60,207 nucleotides of DNA from Pirellulales bacterium (GCA_033762255.1 JANRLT010000037.1:1-60207); one strand, 5' to 3'; counted from the stretch's first letter, positions 9,227-18,539 are shown. A program made the numbers and translations. The notes: generated from the sequence alone by a model not told the origin.

Positions 9227-9272
9227 CTCCAACCTCCAACCCTCCACTACTCCACTTCTCCAACCTCTCCCC
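9227..9272 (+). repeat. CTCCA octamer array abutting the uvrB start
   Basis: The leader is a run of near-octamers beginning CTCCA (CTCCAACC, CTCCACTA, CTCCACTT, CTCCAACC) ending 3 nt before the uvrB ATG. It has anti-Shine-Dalgarno polarity, so it cannot serve as a ribosome binding site. Arrays of the same word flank the four-helix-bundle gene at 42664-43050. Confidence 0.65.
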
Positions 9273-9275
9273 ATC

Positions 9276-11426
9276 ATGGATTTTGAACTTGTCGCGCCGT
9301 ATGAGCCCGCGGGTGATCAACCAGCGGCGATCCAGGCCCTCATCGAAGGGATTCGGGCCAATCGCAAACAGCAGGTGCTGTTGGGCGTAACCGGTTCGGG
9401 CAAGACCTTTACCATGGCCAATGTGATCGCCGCCTTAAATCGGCCCGCGTTGGTTTTGTCACATAATAAAACGCTGGCCGCGCAGCTGTATGCGGAGTTT
9501 AAAGAGTTTTTTCCCCGCAACTCGGTCAATTACTTTGTCAGTTATTACGACTATTACCAGCCTGAAGCGTACATCCCCCAGCGGGACATCTACATCGAAA
9601 AAGACGCCAGCATCAACCAAGAGATTGATCGCCTACGGCTGGCCAGCACCAGCTCGCTGATCAGCCGCCGCGATGTGATCATCGTCGCCAGCGTGTCGTG
9701 CATTTATGGCTTGGGTTCGCCAGATGATTACCGCAAGATGCAAGTGAATCTATTGCGAGGACAGCAGATCGACCGGGACGAGGTGCTGCGCAAGTTGGTC
9801 GATATCTTGTACGAGCGAAACGATATTGAATTTGCACGGGGCAAGTTTCGCGTACGGGGGGATTGTGTCGAGCTGTGGCCCTCTTACGAGGAATTTGCCT
9901 ACAGGATCGAATTTTGGGGGGACGAGGTTGAACAACTCTCGTACATCAATCCCCTTAGCGGCGAAGTCATCAGCCGCGAGCCGGCGCTGCACATCTATCC
10001 GGCCAAGCACTTTGTGATGCCAGAGGAACGCATCGCCAATGCTATCGCCGCCATTCAGGCCGAACTCGAGGAACGCCTGGAACAACTGCGCAACGCCGGC
10101 AAACTGCTCGAGGCGCAGCGGTTAAGCGCGCGGACGCGGTTTGACCTGGAGATGATGCAGGAAGCGGGTTTTTGCCCGGGAATCGAAAACTACAGCCGCC
10201 CCCTGTCGGGCAGGCCCGCCGGCAGCACGCCGGACACGCTGTACAACTTTTTCCCGCAGGATTTCCTGTTATTTGTGGATGAATCGCACGTCACCGTGCC
10301 GCAAATTCGGGGAATGTACCATGGGGACCGCAGCCGCAAGATCACCCTGGTCGAGCATGGCTTTCGTCTCCCCAGCGCGCTGGATAACCGCCCCTTGACG
10401 TTTGACGAATGGGAAAAAAAGATCAATCAGGCGATCTATGTTAGCGCCACACCGGGCGAATACGAACTGGAAAAAGCTGGGGGCGAAGTGGTGGAGCAAC
10501 TCATCCGCCCCACGGGACTCCTGGATCCCGTGATTGAGCTGCACCCCGCTAAAAACCAGGTGCCCCATTTGCTAAGCCAAATTCGCGAACGCGCCGCCGC
10601 GCAAGAACGCGTCCTGGTCACCACCCTGACCAAACGCCTGGCCGAGGATCTCTCCTTTTACCTGGACGAGCAAGGGGTCAAATGCAAATGGCTGCATAGC
10701 GAACTGGACGCCTTTGAACGGGTCGAGGTCCTGCGTGACCTGCGCAGCGGCAAGTTTGAATGCGTCGTCGGCGTGAATCTGCTGCGCGAGGGGTTGGACC
10801 TGCCGGAAGTTTCCCTGGTCGCGATCCTCGACGCCGACAAAGAAGGTTTCTTGCGGAATGAAACCTCCCTGATCCAAACGATCGGCCGCGCCGCGCGCAA
10901 CGTCAATGCCAAGGTGATCCTCTATGCCGACACCATGACCCAGTCCATGCAGCGCGCTATCGAGGAAACCCAACGCCGCCGCGCCATCCAAGAAGCCTAC
11001 AACCGCGAACACGGCATCATCCCCGCCAACGTGCAAAAAACCATCCACGCGGGAATCGAGTCCGCCGCCGCCGCGCACAAAATGGCCAACGCCGTCGTCG
11101 GCCGGACAGATGAAACCCAATACGTCACCCAAGAGTACATCACCGAACTGCAGGCCGAGATGCTGGCTGCGGCGGAATCGCTGGAATTTGAGCGGGCCGC
11201 CGCCATCCGGGACCGCATCGAGCGCATCAAAGATCAGATCGGCAAGCCGGTCCACGAAGCCGATGTCACCGTCGGCGGCGAAAACCGCGGCAGAAAAGGA
11301 CGAAAAGGCCGAAGGGGAGGGGGGGGCAAACCAGGAGGCACCAGCGACAAAGGGGTCATCCTGGGTGAGACCCTCGGCCAGACCCAACGCCAATCGGGCC
11401 GCATTCCCAAGCCGAAAAAAATGTAA
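9276..11426 (+). CDS. uvrB: UvrABC excinuclease subunit B
   Basis: This 716-residue helicase-fold protein receives damaged DNA from UvrA and positions UvrC for dual incision in nucleotide excision repair. Walker A is [10 protein letters not shown] at about 37-46. The damage-probing beta-hairpin reads [15 protein letters not shown], the Walker B region is LFVDESHVT, and helicase motif VI is QTIGRAARN. The C-terminal UVR domain that binds UvrC is [19 protein letters not shown]. After it comes a basic glycine-rich tail ([13 protein letters not shown]) not usual for the family. The start at 9276 ([16 protein letters not shown]) matches other UvrB proteins; the upstream in-frame extension is translated repeat. 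No uvrA or uvrC is nearby. Confidence 0.97.
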   Translation: MDFELVAPYEPAGDQPAAIQALIEGIRANRKQQVLLGVTGSGKTFTMANVIAALNRPALVLSHNKTLAAQLYAEFKEFFPRNSVNYFVSYYDYYQPEAYIPQRDIYIEKDASINQEIDRLRLASTSSLISRRDVIIVASVSCIYGLGSPDDYRKMQVNLLRGQQIDRDEVLRKLVDILYERNDIEFARGKFRVRGDCVELWPSYEEFAYRIEFWGDEVEQLSYINPLSGEVISREPALHIYPAKHFVMPEERIANAIAAIQAELEERLEQLRNAGKLLEAQRLSARTRFDLEMMQEAGFCPGIENYSRPLSGRPAGSTPDTLYNFFPQDFLLFVDESHVTVPQIRGMYHGDRSRKITLVEHGFRLPSALDNRPLTFDEWEKKINQAIYVSATPGEYELEKAGGEVVEQLIRPTGLLDPVIELHPAKNQVPHLLSQIRERAAAQERVLVTTLTKRLAEDLSFYLDEQGVKCKWLHSELDAFERVEVLRDLRSGKFECVVGVNLLREGLDLPEVSLVAILDADKEGFLRNETSLIQTIGRAARNVNAKVILYADTMTQSMQRAIEETQRRRAIQEAYNREHGIIPANVQKTIHAGIESAAAAHKMANAVVGRTDETQYVTQEYITELQAEMLAAAESLEFERAAAIRDRIERIKDQIGKPVHEADVTVGGENRGRKGRKGRRGGGGKPGGTSDKGVILGETLGQTQRQSGRIPKPKKM

Positions 11427-11489
11427 TCTCCCCCTCAGCTGGCTGCCGCATGGCGACCAGCCCCGAGGGACGACTTTTCCTATTTACAA

Positions 11490-11849
11490 TTAAAATAGCC
11501 AACCCTGGTTATTTGGAGTTTGATCATCGCCGGTTTGACTACCCCCGGATGGATAATTGCCCCCCGTTGGATTATTGCCAGGATTTCGCTTGCGACGGCG
11601 ACTAACGGGATTTTGGGAACGTCGCGATGACTGGGAAGCCCCGCCACCTGAACGCCCCGCGGGACGAAGCGTGGCAGTGGTCGAGTTGCCAGCCGATGAG
11701 GCATCCTCAATGCCATATTTGGCCAAAACCGCCCCCAAAATCGGCCCAATGGCGCGGGGAATCGACAGGCCCAATTCCAAATGTGCCAGACTTGATTTGA
11801 TAGCTTGCGAGTATTGGGGAAGCTGCGGAAAATTCAGGGGTGCGATCAT
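11490..11849 (-). CDS. Small protein with basic, glycine/asparagine-rich C-terminus, function unknown
   Basis: The 119-residue product has an ordered-looking first half (residues 1-50, ending GPILGAVLAKYGIEDAS) and a disordered tail rich in Gly, Ser, Asn and Arg containing SRRRKRN. There is no signal peptide. The start at 11849 is supported by AGAGGA 8 nt upstream; a longer reading to 11921 lacks such a site. The gene converges on uvrB with a 63-nt gap. I recognise no family; the basic tail could bind nucleic acid, but that is speculation. Confidence 0.5.
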   Translation of the reverse strand: MIAPLNFPQLPQYSQAIKSSLAHLELGLSIPRAIGPILGAVLAKYGIEDASSAGNSTTATLRPAGRSGGGASQSSRRSQNPVSRRRKRNPGNNPTGGNYPSGGSQTGDDQTPNNQGWLF

Positions 11850-12160
11850 TGGATAATCCTCTTTTGCCGTGCAAAATCGCAGGATGCCCATCATGGAGTA
11901 AACATGTACGTCCGTGCACATTATCTTAACATGATCTGTACGCTAGTCCAGTGATTTTGGTTCGTGATTTCGCAAAATATCCGCAGAACCGGTTTTTGAT
12001 AGCAAAAAACGATCAGGCCCTGTCCACCTTATGCAGTGGTCGCGGCTTTTTGTTAAACTGGCGGCAGAATGCACGGAGTGCGGCAGCTAGCATCCCCCGG
12101 GCAAACTGGTGATTGGCTGGAAAAGTGGAGTGAACTCTCGGTTTGCTCTTTTCTGACTTT
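11850..12160. other. Gene-free stretch before the PSD1 gene
   Basis: About 310 bp between divergent genes. I see no ORF with coding character, no clear -35/-10 pair and no strong inverted repeat. Confidence 0.4.
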
Positions 12161-15100
12161 ATGCGACGACTTTTGCCGATGAACTTTGCAATTTTCAAAT
12201 TGTTGCGCGTGGGGGGAAACTACCTGTCGCCACTGGCGGGCCTGCTTTGGCTGGTCATGGTAATTCCTTGTTCAGCCCAGGAGCGATCCGCCCCCCCGCC
12301 CTACAACCGCGATATCCGCCCGATACTTAGCGATCATTGCTTTGCGTGTCATGGGCCGGACAAGAATCACCGCCAAGCCGAATTGCGTTTGGATATGAGG
12401 GCCGACGCCCTGGCTAAAAACGCGTTTGTTCCGGGCAACGCGGACGAAAGCGAACTTTGGCGGCGGATCACCTCTAATGATCCGGATGTGGTCATGCCCC
12501 CGCCGGATGCCAATAAACCCCTGACTCCCCAACAGCGCGACCTGCTGCGGCAGTGGATCGCCGCCGGAGCGGAATACCAAGAACATTGGGCCTATACGCC
12601 GCTGGTCCGACCAGAGGTCCCACTCCTTCATAAACCACCCCAGGAAAAGACTGGCCAAACAAGCGTCGATGAACAGACCAATGCGATTGACGCGTTTATT
12701 CGCGCGCCTTTGGCCGCGCGGGGAATCGCGCCATCTCCCCCTGGGGAAAAGGCGGCCCTGATCCGCCGACTAAGCCTGGACCTGTTGGGCCTTCCCCCCG
12801 CGCCCGCGGATGTCGCGGCCTATGTGGCGGACCCCAGCCCCGACGCGTATGAGCGGTTGGTGGATCGGTTGCTGGCGTCCCCCCACTTTGGCGAGCGAAT
12901 GGCCGTGTGGTGGTTGGATGTCGCCCGTTTTAGTGATACCGTGGGTTTTCATGGCGATCAAAACCAGCGAATATTCCCATATCGTGATTACGTTATTAAC
13001 TCGTTTAATGCCAATAAGCCGTTTGACCAATTCACGCTGGAACAACTGGCGGGGGATTTACTCCCCAATCCCACTCCGGAGCAATTGATAGCGAGCGGTT
13101 TTAACCGGTTGAATATGATGACCCGCGAAGGAGGCGCGCAGCCGGGGGAATACATTGCCAAATATCAGGCGGACCGCGTCCGGACCGTTGGCGGGGCCTG
13201 GCTAGGAGCCACGCTGGGCTGCTGCGAATGTCACGACCACAAATACGACCCGTTCCAACAGGCGGACTTTTATGCGTTGTCGGCGTTCTTTGCCGATATC
13301 AAGCAATGGGGGGTTTATGCCGACTACCATTACACCCCCGAACCCGAACTGCGCGGCGTGAATAACGATTGGCCCTTTCCGCCGGAAATCTTGGTGGATA
13401 GCCCCGCGCTGGCCGCCCGCCTGGCAAAACTAGAACGCCAAGCCGCGCTCCTAGGCCTGCAAGCGATGGGGGGTGACGAGCACGAACGAGAGCATGACCA
13501 CGCACGGGAATCGTGGCTGGCGGCTGTCCAGGATTTTGTCAGGAAACACCCGGCAGGTTGGGAAGTATTGCACCCCTCACCACAACCCTCTCCCCAAGGA
13601 GAGGGAGCTAAGGAACCCTCACCCCAACCCTCTCCCCAGGAAGAGGGAGCTAAGGAATCTTCCCCCAATCTGCCTTTAGCAAAAAATCAGGATGGATTTA
13701 TTACGATTACGGACGAGATGCAAAACAAGCAACCACAGACGGATTTGTGGTTTTCACCCACGCCCGGTTGGGTCGCGGCCATTCGGCTAGAACTGGGTCC
13801 GGAAACAGCGGAGAGTGAATCCTCTGACGACGCAAATGCGGCAAGTCCACCCCCAGCTAAGGGGGCAAATAAATCCAACCGTAAGCCGTTTGAGCGTAAA
13901 GCCGTTAAATTGCAGGCGAAGTTACTGCGGGCCACAAACCCCATTCATCTAGACTTAAATACCACGGCGGCAGACGACAAAACAGCCACAGAACCCACCC
14001 CTCCCGAGCCAAAAGCGACAGAACCCCTCTCCCTCAAATTTTCCTGGGCGTCAGCCAACTCCGCCCAACCGCGGTATGCAAATGGCGCGGATCAACTGGG
14101 CGTGCTAGACCCTTGGAACCCCGCCGCAAGCGACCCGCGGGAGACGCTCTTTGCGGTGTGGATCCTGGCCGAACCGGTGCAAATTCAGGCGGGAGACACA
14201 TTACTGGTACAACTGTCCGGCAATGTAAATCCCGTGCGGATCAGTGTGACGCCGCTAGCCCAGCCCCGGCCGCTTCAGTCCGGGAGCGCGGCCTTGCGTA
14301 CGGCGTTTTTAACCGATTCCCCGGACCGGACCCTGGAGCAGCAGTACCTCATTGCCAGTTGTTATGCCTATGGGACGCCGCAGCCCGAGGTTATCGCCGT
14401 ACCGTTGAGGAAGTTGCAGCGGGAAATCGCGGAATGCCGCGACGGCCGGGCCTGGACCATGATCACGCAACCACGGCAGCCCCTGGAAATCCGCTTGCTT
14501 CCCCGGGGAAATTGGCAGGATGCCAGCGGCCCGGTCATGCAACCCGCGACGCTTCACTTTTTGCCCCGGCCCACGGTGTCGGACAATCGACGCCTCACCC
14601 GCGTGGACCTGGCCCGTTGGATTTGCGCCAGCGACAATCCCCTGACGCCGCGCACGTTTGCCAATCGGCTGTGGAAGGAATTTTTTGGCAAGGGACTTTC
14701 CGCGCAATTGGACGACCTGGGGGCACAAGGGGAAGCCCCCTCTCATCCGGAATTGTTAGATTGGCTGGCGGTGGAATTTCGCGAGAGCGGCTGGAATGTA
14801 AAGCATTTGGTCAAGCTGCTGGTCATGTCGCAAACTTATCGGCAGTCGTCGCGCGGCAGGCCCGAACTCCGCGATCTGGACCCGCATAATCGCTGGCTGA
14901 CATTTCAAAATCCCCGGCGGTTGGAGGCGGAATTTATTCGGGATAACGCCCTGGCGATCAGCGGACTGCTAAACACGGAACTGGGGGGCCCCAGCGTTCG
15001 TCCCTATCAGCCCGCCGGCTACTACGCACAATTACAATTTCCTGACCGCGACTACCAGCCGCACCTGGATGAACGACAATACCGCCGGGGTGTCTACATG

Positions 15101-15592
15101 CACTGGCAACGGACATTCTTGCATCCCCAATTGGCGAATTTTGACGCTCCGCCGCGCGATGAATGCACGGCCCAGCGAGTCGTTTCGAACACGCCGCAGC
15201 AGGCGTTAACCTTGCTGAATGATCCGACCTTTAATGAAGCCGCGCGCGCGCTGGCGGAACGTGTGATCCTGGGTGGGTTACCAGAAGCCGGTCCCGCAAC
15301 CACTGCGGCCTCAAGCCCATCCCCCGCGACTATCGCGGTGGACCAGGCACGCTTGAACAGATTATATCAGCTAGCGCTAGCGCGGGATCCAAGCTCCGCC
15401 GAGCAGGCGTCGCTATTTAAGTTTTTAGCCGCCCAACGGGAGGAATTTGCCCGCGGAAAGTCGGATGCGGCCAAGTATTTGGGGATTGGTCTGCATCCGC
15501 AGATTCCCCGCATTGATCCCGTGGACCTGGCCGCCTGGAGCGGCGTCTGCCGCGTCGTGCTGAATTTGCAGGAGACAATCACCCGATATTAA
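12161..15592 (+). CDS. PSD1 protein with planctomycete cytochrome C domain (PSCyt1-DUF1549-DUF1553)
   Basis: This exported protein of about 1143 residues begins with a signal segment (PLAGLLWLVMVIPCSAQ). Next comes PSCyt1 with the haem motif CFACH at about 60-64, the DUF1549 region (LIRRLSLDLLGLPPAP, FGERMAVWWLDVARFSDT), a long variable insert, and the C-terminal DUF1553 region (RVDLARWICASDNPLTPRTFANRLWKEFFG). Such proteins are expanded in planctomycetes, and their role in carbohydrate or sulfated-polymer turnover is inferred from neighbours. Here the usual DUF1501 partner is absent. The start is ambiguous between 12161 and 12179, both ATG without Shine-Dalgarno. Residues from about 472 to 499 are encoded by a tandem hairpin repeat at 13574-13657. 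Confidence 0.88.
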   Translation: MRRLLPMNFAIFKLLRVGGNYLSPLAGLLWLVMVIPCSAQERSAPPPYNRDIRPILSDHCFACHGPDKNHRQAELRLDMRADALAKNAFVPGNADESELWRRITSNDPDVVMPPPDANKPLTPQQRDLLRQWIAAGAEYQEHWAYTPLVRPEVPLLHKPPQEKTGQTSVDEQTNAIDAFIRAPLAARGIAPSPPGEKAALIRRLSLDLLGLPPAPADVAAYVADPSPDAYERLVDRLLASPHFGERMAVWWLDVARFSDTVGFHGDQNQRIFPYRDYVINSFNANKPFDQFTLEQLAGDLLPNPTPEQLIASGFNRLNMMTREGGAQPGEYIAKYQADRVRTVGGAWLGATLGCCECHDHKYDPFQQADFYALSAFFADIKQWGVYADYHYTPEPELRGVNNDWPFPPEILVDSPALAARLAKLERQAALLGLQAMGGDEHEREHDHARESWLAAVQDFVRKHPAGWEVLHPSPQPSPQGEGAKEPSPQPSPQEEGAKESSPNLPLAKNQDGFITITDEMQNKQPQTDLWFSPTPGWVAAIRLELGPETAESESSDDANAASPPPAKGANKSNRKPFERKAVKLQAKLLRATNPIHLDLNTTAADDKTATEPTPPEPKATEPLSLKFSWASANSAQPRYANGADQLGVLDPWNPAASDPRETLFAVWILAEPVQIQAGDTLLVQLSGNVNPVRISVTPLAQPRPLQSGSAALRTAFLTDSPDRTLEQQYLIASCYAYGTPQPEVIAVPLRKLQREIAECRDGRAWTMITQPRQPLEIRLLPRGNWQDASGPVMQPATLHFLPRPTVSDNRRLTRVDLARWICASDNPLTPRTFANRLWKEFFGKGLSAQLDDLGAQGEAPSHPELLDWLAVEFRESGWNVKHLVKLLVMSQTYRQSSRGRPELRDLDPHNRWLTFQNPRRLEAEFIRDNALAISGLLNTELGGPSVRPYQPAGYYAQLQFPDRDYQPHLDERQYRRGVYMHWQRTFLHPQLANFDAPPRDECTAQRVVSNTPQQALTLLNDPTFNEAARALAERVILGGLPEAGPATTAASSPSPATIAVDQARLNRLYQLALARDPSSAEQASLFKFLAAQREEFARGKSDAAKYLGIGLHPQIPRIDPVDLAAWSGVCRVVLNLQETITRY
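13574..13657 (+). repeat. Two 42-bp tandem hairpin repeats inside the PSD1 coding sequence
   Basis: Two copies starting at 13574 and 13616 encode PSPQPSPQGEGAKE and PSPQPSPQEEGAKE. At DNA level the first contains a perfect stem CCCTCTCC-ccaa-GGAGAGGG, a hairpin typical of dispersed intergenic repeats. Because the period is 42 nt the frame is kept. It falls in the poorly conserved linker between DUF1549 and DUF1553. Confidence 0.8.
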
Positions 15593-15653
15593 GGAAGCGG
15601 GGCGGAATACAAAATGCGTTTTGAAGAAGGTAGGGATCATCATCTGTAATGAC

Positions 15654-15682
15654 GCGACAGACAACTGGCATTCCTTTATAAT
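15654..15682 (+). promoter_or_regulatory. Candidate sigma70-type promoter of hicBA
   Basis: GCGACA (15654-15659) and TATAAT (15677-15682) are separated by 17 nt, giving 4/6 and 6/6 matches to consensus. Transcription would begin near 15689, about 50 nt before hicB. Confidence 0.55.
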
Positions 15683-15727
15683 GTTAGTTAAAATTATTGT
15701 GAGACAATAACCAACGGCACAACATTA
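15679..15727. promoter_or_regulatory. Nested inverted repeats, probable hicBA operator
   Basis: An inner perfect repeat TTATTGT-gag-ACAATAA (15694-15710) sits just after the predicted start of transcription. It is enclosed by TAATGTT (15679-15685) and AACATTA (15721-15727), the first overlapping the -10 box. Antitoxins of this type usually repress their own operon, so an operator role is likely, though inferred. Confidence 0.5.
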
Positions 15728-15740
15728 ACTTAAGTATAGC

Positions 15741-15962
15741 ATGAGCAAAACGCTTACGGCGATTATCCAACGCGAGGGAAAGGCCTATGTTGCGCTCTGT
15801 CCAGAACTGGATATAGCCAGCCAAGGTGACAGCATCGAGTCCGCCCGCGAAAATCTGCGAGAGGCGTTGGAATTATTTTTTGAATGTGCTCCCGCGGAGG
15901 AGATCTACGAGCGACTGGGCCAGGAAATCTTTGTGACACAACTGGAGGTTGTCGTTGGGTAA
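15741..15962 (+). CDS. hicB: HicB-type antitoxin, short form
   Basis: The 73-residue protein has the partial RNase H-like fold of HicB antitoxins: LTAIIQREGKAYVALCPELDIASQGDS followed by ESARENLREALELFFE, ending IFVTQLEVVVG. It would bind and neutralise HicA. It lacks the separate C-terminal DNA-binding domain of long HicB proteins, so autoregulation may need the HicAB complex. A promoter and nested inverted repeats lie just upstream. It precedes the toxin gene and overlaps it by 8 nt, which favours coupled synthesis with antitoxin made first. Confidence 0.85.
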   Translation: MSKTLTAIIQREGKAYVALCPELDIASQGDSIESARENLREALELFFECAPAEEIYERLGQEIFVTQLEVVVG

Positions 15963-16176
15963 ATTATGTGTCATGTCGGGCCAGCAAGTCTGTGCTATTT
16001 TGGCACGGCACGAATTTCAGGAAGTTCACAGGCGGGGTAGCCATATTATATTACAACGAGTAACTTCCACGGGAACAACAACTGTCCCCGTGCCGGACCA
16101 CCGTGAATTGTGCATCGGAACCCTGCGATCAATTATTCGACAGTCCGGGATTCCAAAAACAGAATTTGAAACCTAA
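15955..16176 (+). CDS. hicA: HicA-type mRNA-interferase toxin
   Basis: The 73-residue product has a double-stranded-RNA-binding-like fold that cleaves mRNA when freed from HicB. The signature is RRGSHIILQR with the catalytic-type His, followed by VPVPDHRELCIGTLRSIIRQSG. I set the start at a TTG (15955) because GGAGG inside hicB ends 6 nt upstream and the result, MGKLCVMSGQQV, aligns with other HicA N-termini; the first ATG (15973) would remove the first strand. The overlap with hicB is 8 nt. Confidence 0.85.
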   Translation: MGKLCVMSGQQVCAILARHEFQEVHRRGSHIILQRVTSTGTTTVPVPDHRELCIGTLRSIIRQSGIPKTEFET

Positions 16177-16416
16177 TGCCAATCCCTATCAATTATAAAT
16201 CTGGATTTATCAGTTGTATTCAAATCTTGCAACCATTCCATTGAGTTCGGGATCATATGGTTTTATGAACTACCCTGGAAAAGTCGCCCTCCTTCCCCCA
16301 TGCGTCTAAATTCATGCACCCAGTTGCGGTTGCTATAATTTGATAAACCTAATCCCAGCAAGCAGGCACCAATATTACTGGCGCGAATCATCAGGCGGTT
16401 CTCGGACCCGCGGCCC

Positions 16417-17394
16417 TTACCCCGCTGGTCCTTTTCGCAATTTTTGTAGTAACTCTAAAAAATCCGCCGGCAAATCGCACGCAAAGCGTAATTGCTCGCC
16501 CGTGCGGGGGTGGACAAAGCCCAGCTCCCGCGCGTGCAGCATCACCCGCCGCGCTCCGCTGGAGTCGGTCCGGGGAGGTCCATGCAGCGGGATGTTGTAC
16601 ACTTTTTCGCCGCACAGCGGGTGCCCCAACTCGCCCAGGTGAATGCGAATTTGGTGGGTCCGGCCGGTTTCTAGCCGACACTCGATTAGCGTGTATCCCG
16701 GCAGTTCCTCAAGCGGGCGGATGTGGGTGACAGAGCGCTTACCCACGGCCTTGTTAGGCGTGCTTCCCCGGCGGCCGTCTCCCCGGTCGCGCACCAGGTG
16801 GCTGACAATCGTTTGCGCCGCGACCCGCCCCGGCACCAGCGCCACATACCGCCGCTGGGTGGTATGTTCGCGAAATTGCAGGGCCAGGCGGCTTTCGGCG
16901 CTAGCGGTCCGGGCAAAAACCATCAGTCCCGTTGTCTCGCGATCCAGCCGATGAACGGGACGCACGGGGGGAGGCACCCCTTTATGCCTTTGCAGCTTGG
17001 GGTCGAGTTTGGCGATAACCTGGGGCAACAGTTCTTCCAAGGTGGGCTGTCGCTGCTTGCGTTTATTGGACCACAGCTCTTCTTCTTTGTGCCGATTGCT
17101 GGTCAGGCGGGCTGGTTTGTCCACGACGCAGACATGATCGTCCAGATAATACAGCCGTAGATCCCCCGCGTCGGGGGGCTTGGGAGCGGAACGTTCCAGG
17201 ATTTTGACCACGTCCCGTTCGGTCAGGCGGCGAGCCTCGTCCTGGCATAAGTTACCACTGATTAAGACGCGCCGTCCGCGAATAAGCTGTCGAATTTCGG
17301 ACCAGGGACGCCCGGGCAACCAGGCGCGCAACGCGGCGGAAATCGTCTTTCCCACCTGCGGGAGACTGGGATAAAAGATCTGTTCGGCGGACAT
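16417..17394 (-). CDS. RluA-family pseudouridine synthase with N-terminal S4-like domain
   Basis: The 325-residue enzyme isomerises specific uridines in rRNA or tRNA. Residues 1-80 form an S4-like RNA-binding region (WSEIRQLIRGRRVLISG) and the catalytic domain contains VHRLDRETTGLMVFA with the nucleophilic Asp, plus LETGRTHQIRIH. Which RNA is modified cannot be read. The ATG at 17394 overlaps the stop of the SUMF1-type gene as TGATG, so it is translationally coupled to that unrelated gene; a GTG one codon upstream is a weaker alternative. A second, shorter RluA-type enzyme is encoded at 35657-36364. Confidence 0.9.
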   Translation of the reverse strand: MSAEQIFYPSLPQVGKTISAALRAWLPGRPWSEIRQLIRGRRVLISGNLCQDEARRLTERDVVKILERSAPKPPDAGDLRLYYLDDHVCVVDKPARLTSNRHKEEELWSNKRKQRQPTLEELLPQVIAKLDPKLQRHKGVPPPVRPVHRLDRETTGLMVFARTASAESRLALQFREHTTQRRYVALVPGRVAAQTIVSHLVRDRGDGRRGSTPNKAVGKRSVTHIRPLEELPGYTLIECRLETGRTHQIRIHLGELGHPLCGEKVYNIPLHGPPRTDSSGARRVMLHARELGFVHPRTGEQLRFACDLPADFLELLQKLRKGPAG

Positions 17395-18539
17395 CACTTG
17401 ACCGCTTGGGGCAAGACCACCCCTTTGGTGCCGCGTCCTTGTTTTAACCGCTCCGTGACACCGCGCTCTGTCTGCGGATTATCGATCTCCCACATTTTGA
17501 CCCGCTCCTCGGCCGTGGGGGGCGCGACGGGACGAATAATCCGCATGCCCACGCCCCGCGCGGGATCATCCGTCAGCCACCAGGGGCTTTTGGGCCGGTT
17601 GGGGTCGGTATCGTACCAGGTTTTATCGTCGGAAGGAGTTCGGGCGGCGCTGCGCGCTCGGTCGGCGGAAAATTCAAATGAGCCCCCGCGCAGCACGCGG
17701 GGAAAAAGTTGCTTGGGCCAGTTGGTCGCGGCCAGCCCCGCCGGGGCCTGTACCGCCGCGTCGTAACCCGCCGGGGTGTAGGCATCTAGCGTCCATTCCA
17801 GCACGTTGCCATGCATATCGTACAATCCCCAGGCGTTGGGCTTTTTGGTCATGACCAGATGCGGCACTTCATCTGAATTTTCGGCGGTCCAGGCATATTC
17901 CCCTAGTTGCTCCGGATCATTACCGTGGCTGTAGGGGGTGTCGCTTCCCGCCCGGCAGGCGTATTCCCATTCGATTTCATTCGGCAGGCGAAAGATTTGG
18001 CCGGTTCGGCGGCTCAGCCATTTGGTGTACTGCCGCGCGCCAAATTGGCTCATGGTTACGGCGGGTAAGCGCGGGTTGTCCCCATGCTCAAACGTGTAGG
18101 TCGGCTCGTATAGCTTGGAAGGGATGGTCACCGCGTCGGCGGCGTTCTCGGCTGTGAGGGGAGCCGCCGTAACGCCATCGGGATTTTTCACCTGGTCGAG
18201 CGACGCCATGTACAGTTTGTATTCTCCCCAGGTGACTTCCGCCTGGCCAATCCAAAACGGGGGGACCTCGACCTCCAGCGGGGGGCCTTCGTTCACTTCT
18301 CGGGCGGGCTCGTTGGCGGGAGAGCCTAAACGGAATTTTCCGCCCGGGACAGGGATCATGGTAAAGCTGACATCATCCGCCAGCGTAACAGTATAAGGGA
18401 CCAGGTAGCGCTCGCCCACCTTGATCACCGGTCCGGTCGCCGGCGGCGCGTCCGCAAAACCCGGTTCGGCGGCGGGAGCGGGAAGAAGGTAAAAATAGCA
18501 CAAAAAAAACAATATCCCGCTTAACCGGCAACGCAGCAT
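17394..18539 (-). CDS. Secreted SUMF1 / formylglycine-generating-enzyme-fold protein
   Basis: The 381-residue protein has a signal peptide (LSGILFFLCYFYLLPAPAAE) and one SUMF1 domain: FTMIPVPGGKFRLGSP, PPFWIGQAEVTWGEY, FRLPNEIEWEYACRAG, WGLYDMHGNVLEWTLD and RVLRGGSF. The paired cysteines that bind copper in true formylglycine-generating enzymes are missing (RGGSFEFSADRARSAAR), so it probably does not activate sulfatases. Such proteins are abundant in planctomycetes, usually without known function. The start at 18539 is supported by GGGAGA 5 nt upstream. It is coupled by TGATG to the downstream pseudouridine synthase. Confidence 0.88.
   Translation of the reverse strand: MLRCRLSGILFFLCYFYLLPAPAAEPGFADAPPATGPVIKVGERYLVPYTVTLADDVSFTMIPVPGGKFRLGSPANEPAREVNEGPPLEVEVPPFWIGQAEVTWGEYKLYMASLDQVKNPDGVTAAPLTAENAADAVTIPSKLYEPTYTFEHGDNPRLPAVTMSQFGARQYTKWLSRRTGQIFRLPNEIEWEYACRAGSDTPYSHGNDPEQLGEYAWTAENSDEVPHLVMTKKPNAWGLYDMHGNVLEWTLDAYTPAGYDAAVQAPAGLAATNWPKQLFPRVLRGGSFEFSADRARSAARTPSDDKTWYDTDPNRPKSPWWLTDDPARGVGMRIIRPVAPPTAEERVKMWEIDNPQTERGVTERLKQGRGTKGVVLPQAVK

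Larger units (their letters stand above)
8766..9275. other. Gene-free stretch between the dehydrogenase gene and uvrB
   Basis: This 510-bp region between divergent genes holds no convincing ORF. It contains the composite palindrome element at 8973-9062, AT-rich CAGATT-type words at 8891-8925 and 9099-9145, a CTCCGTG word pair at 9180-9213, and a pyrimidine-rich CTCCA octamer array immediately before uvrB. Confidence 0.6.

Noticed and set aside
10572..11393. 273-residue ORF antisense to uvrB
   Set aside because: It mirrors the GC-rich third-position pattern of uvrB and has no family features.
14113..14889. 258-residue ORF in another frame of the PSD1 gene
   Set aside because: Shadow of the real coding frame, which carries the DUF1553 motifs.
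16324..16339. TATAAT at 16334-16339 as a promoter
   Set aside because: No matching -35 and no gene in the sense direction; it would transcribe antisense to the RluA-type gene.
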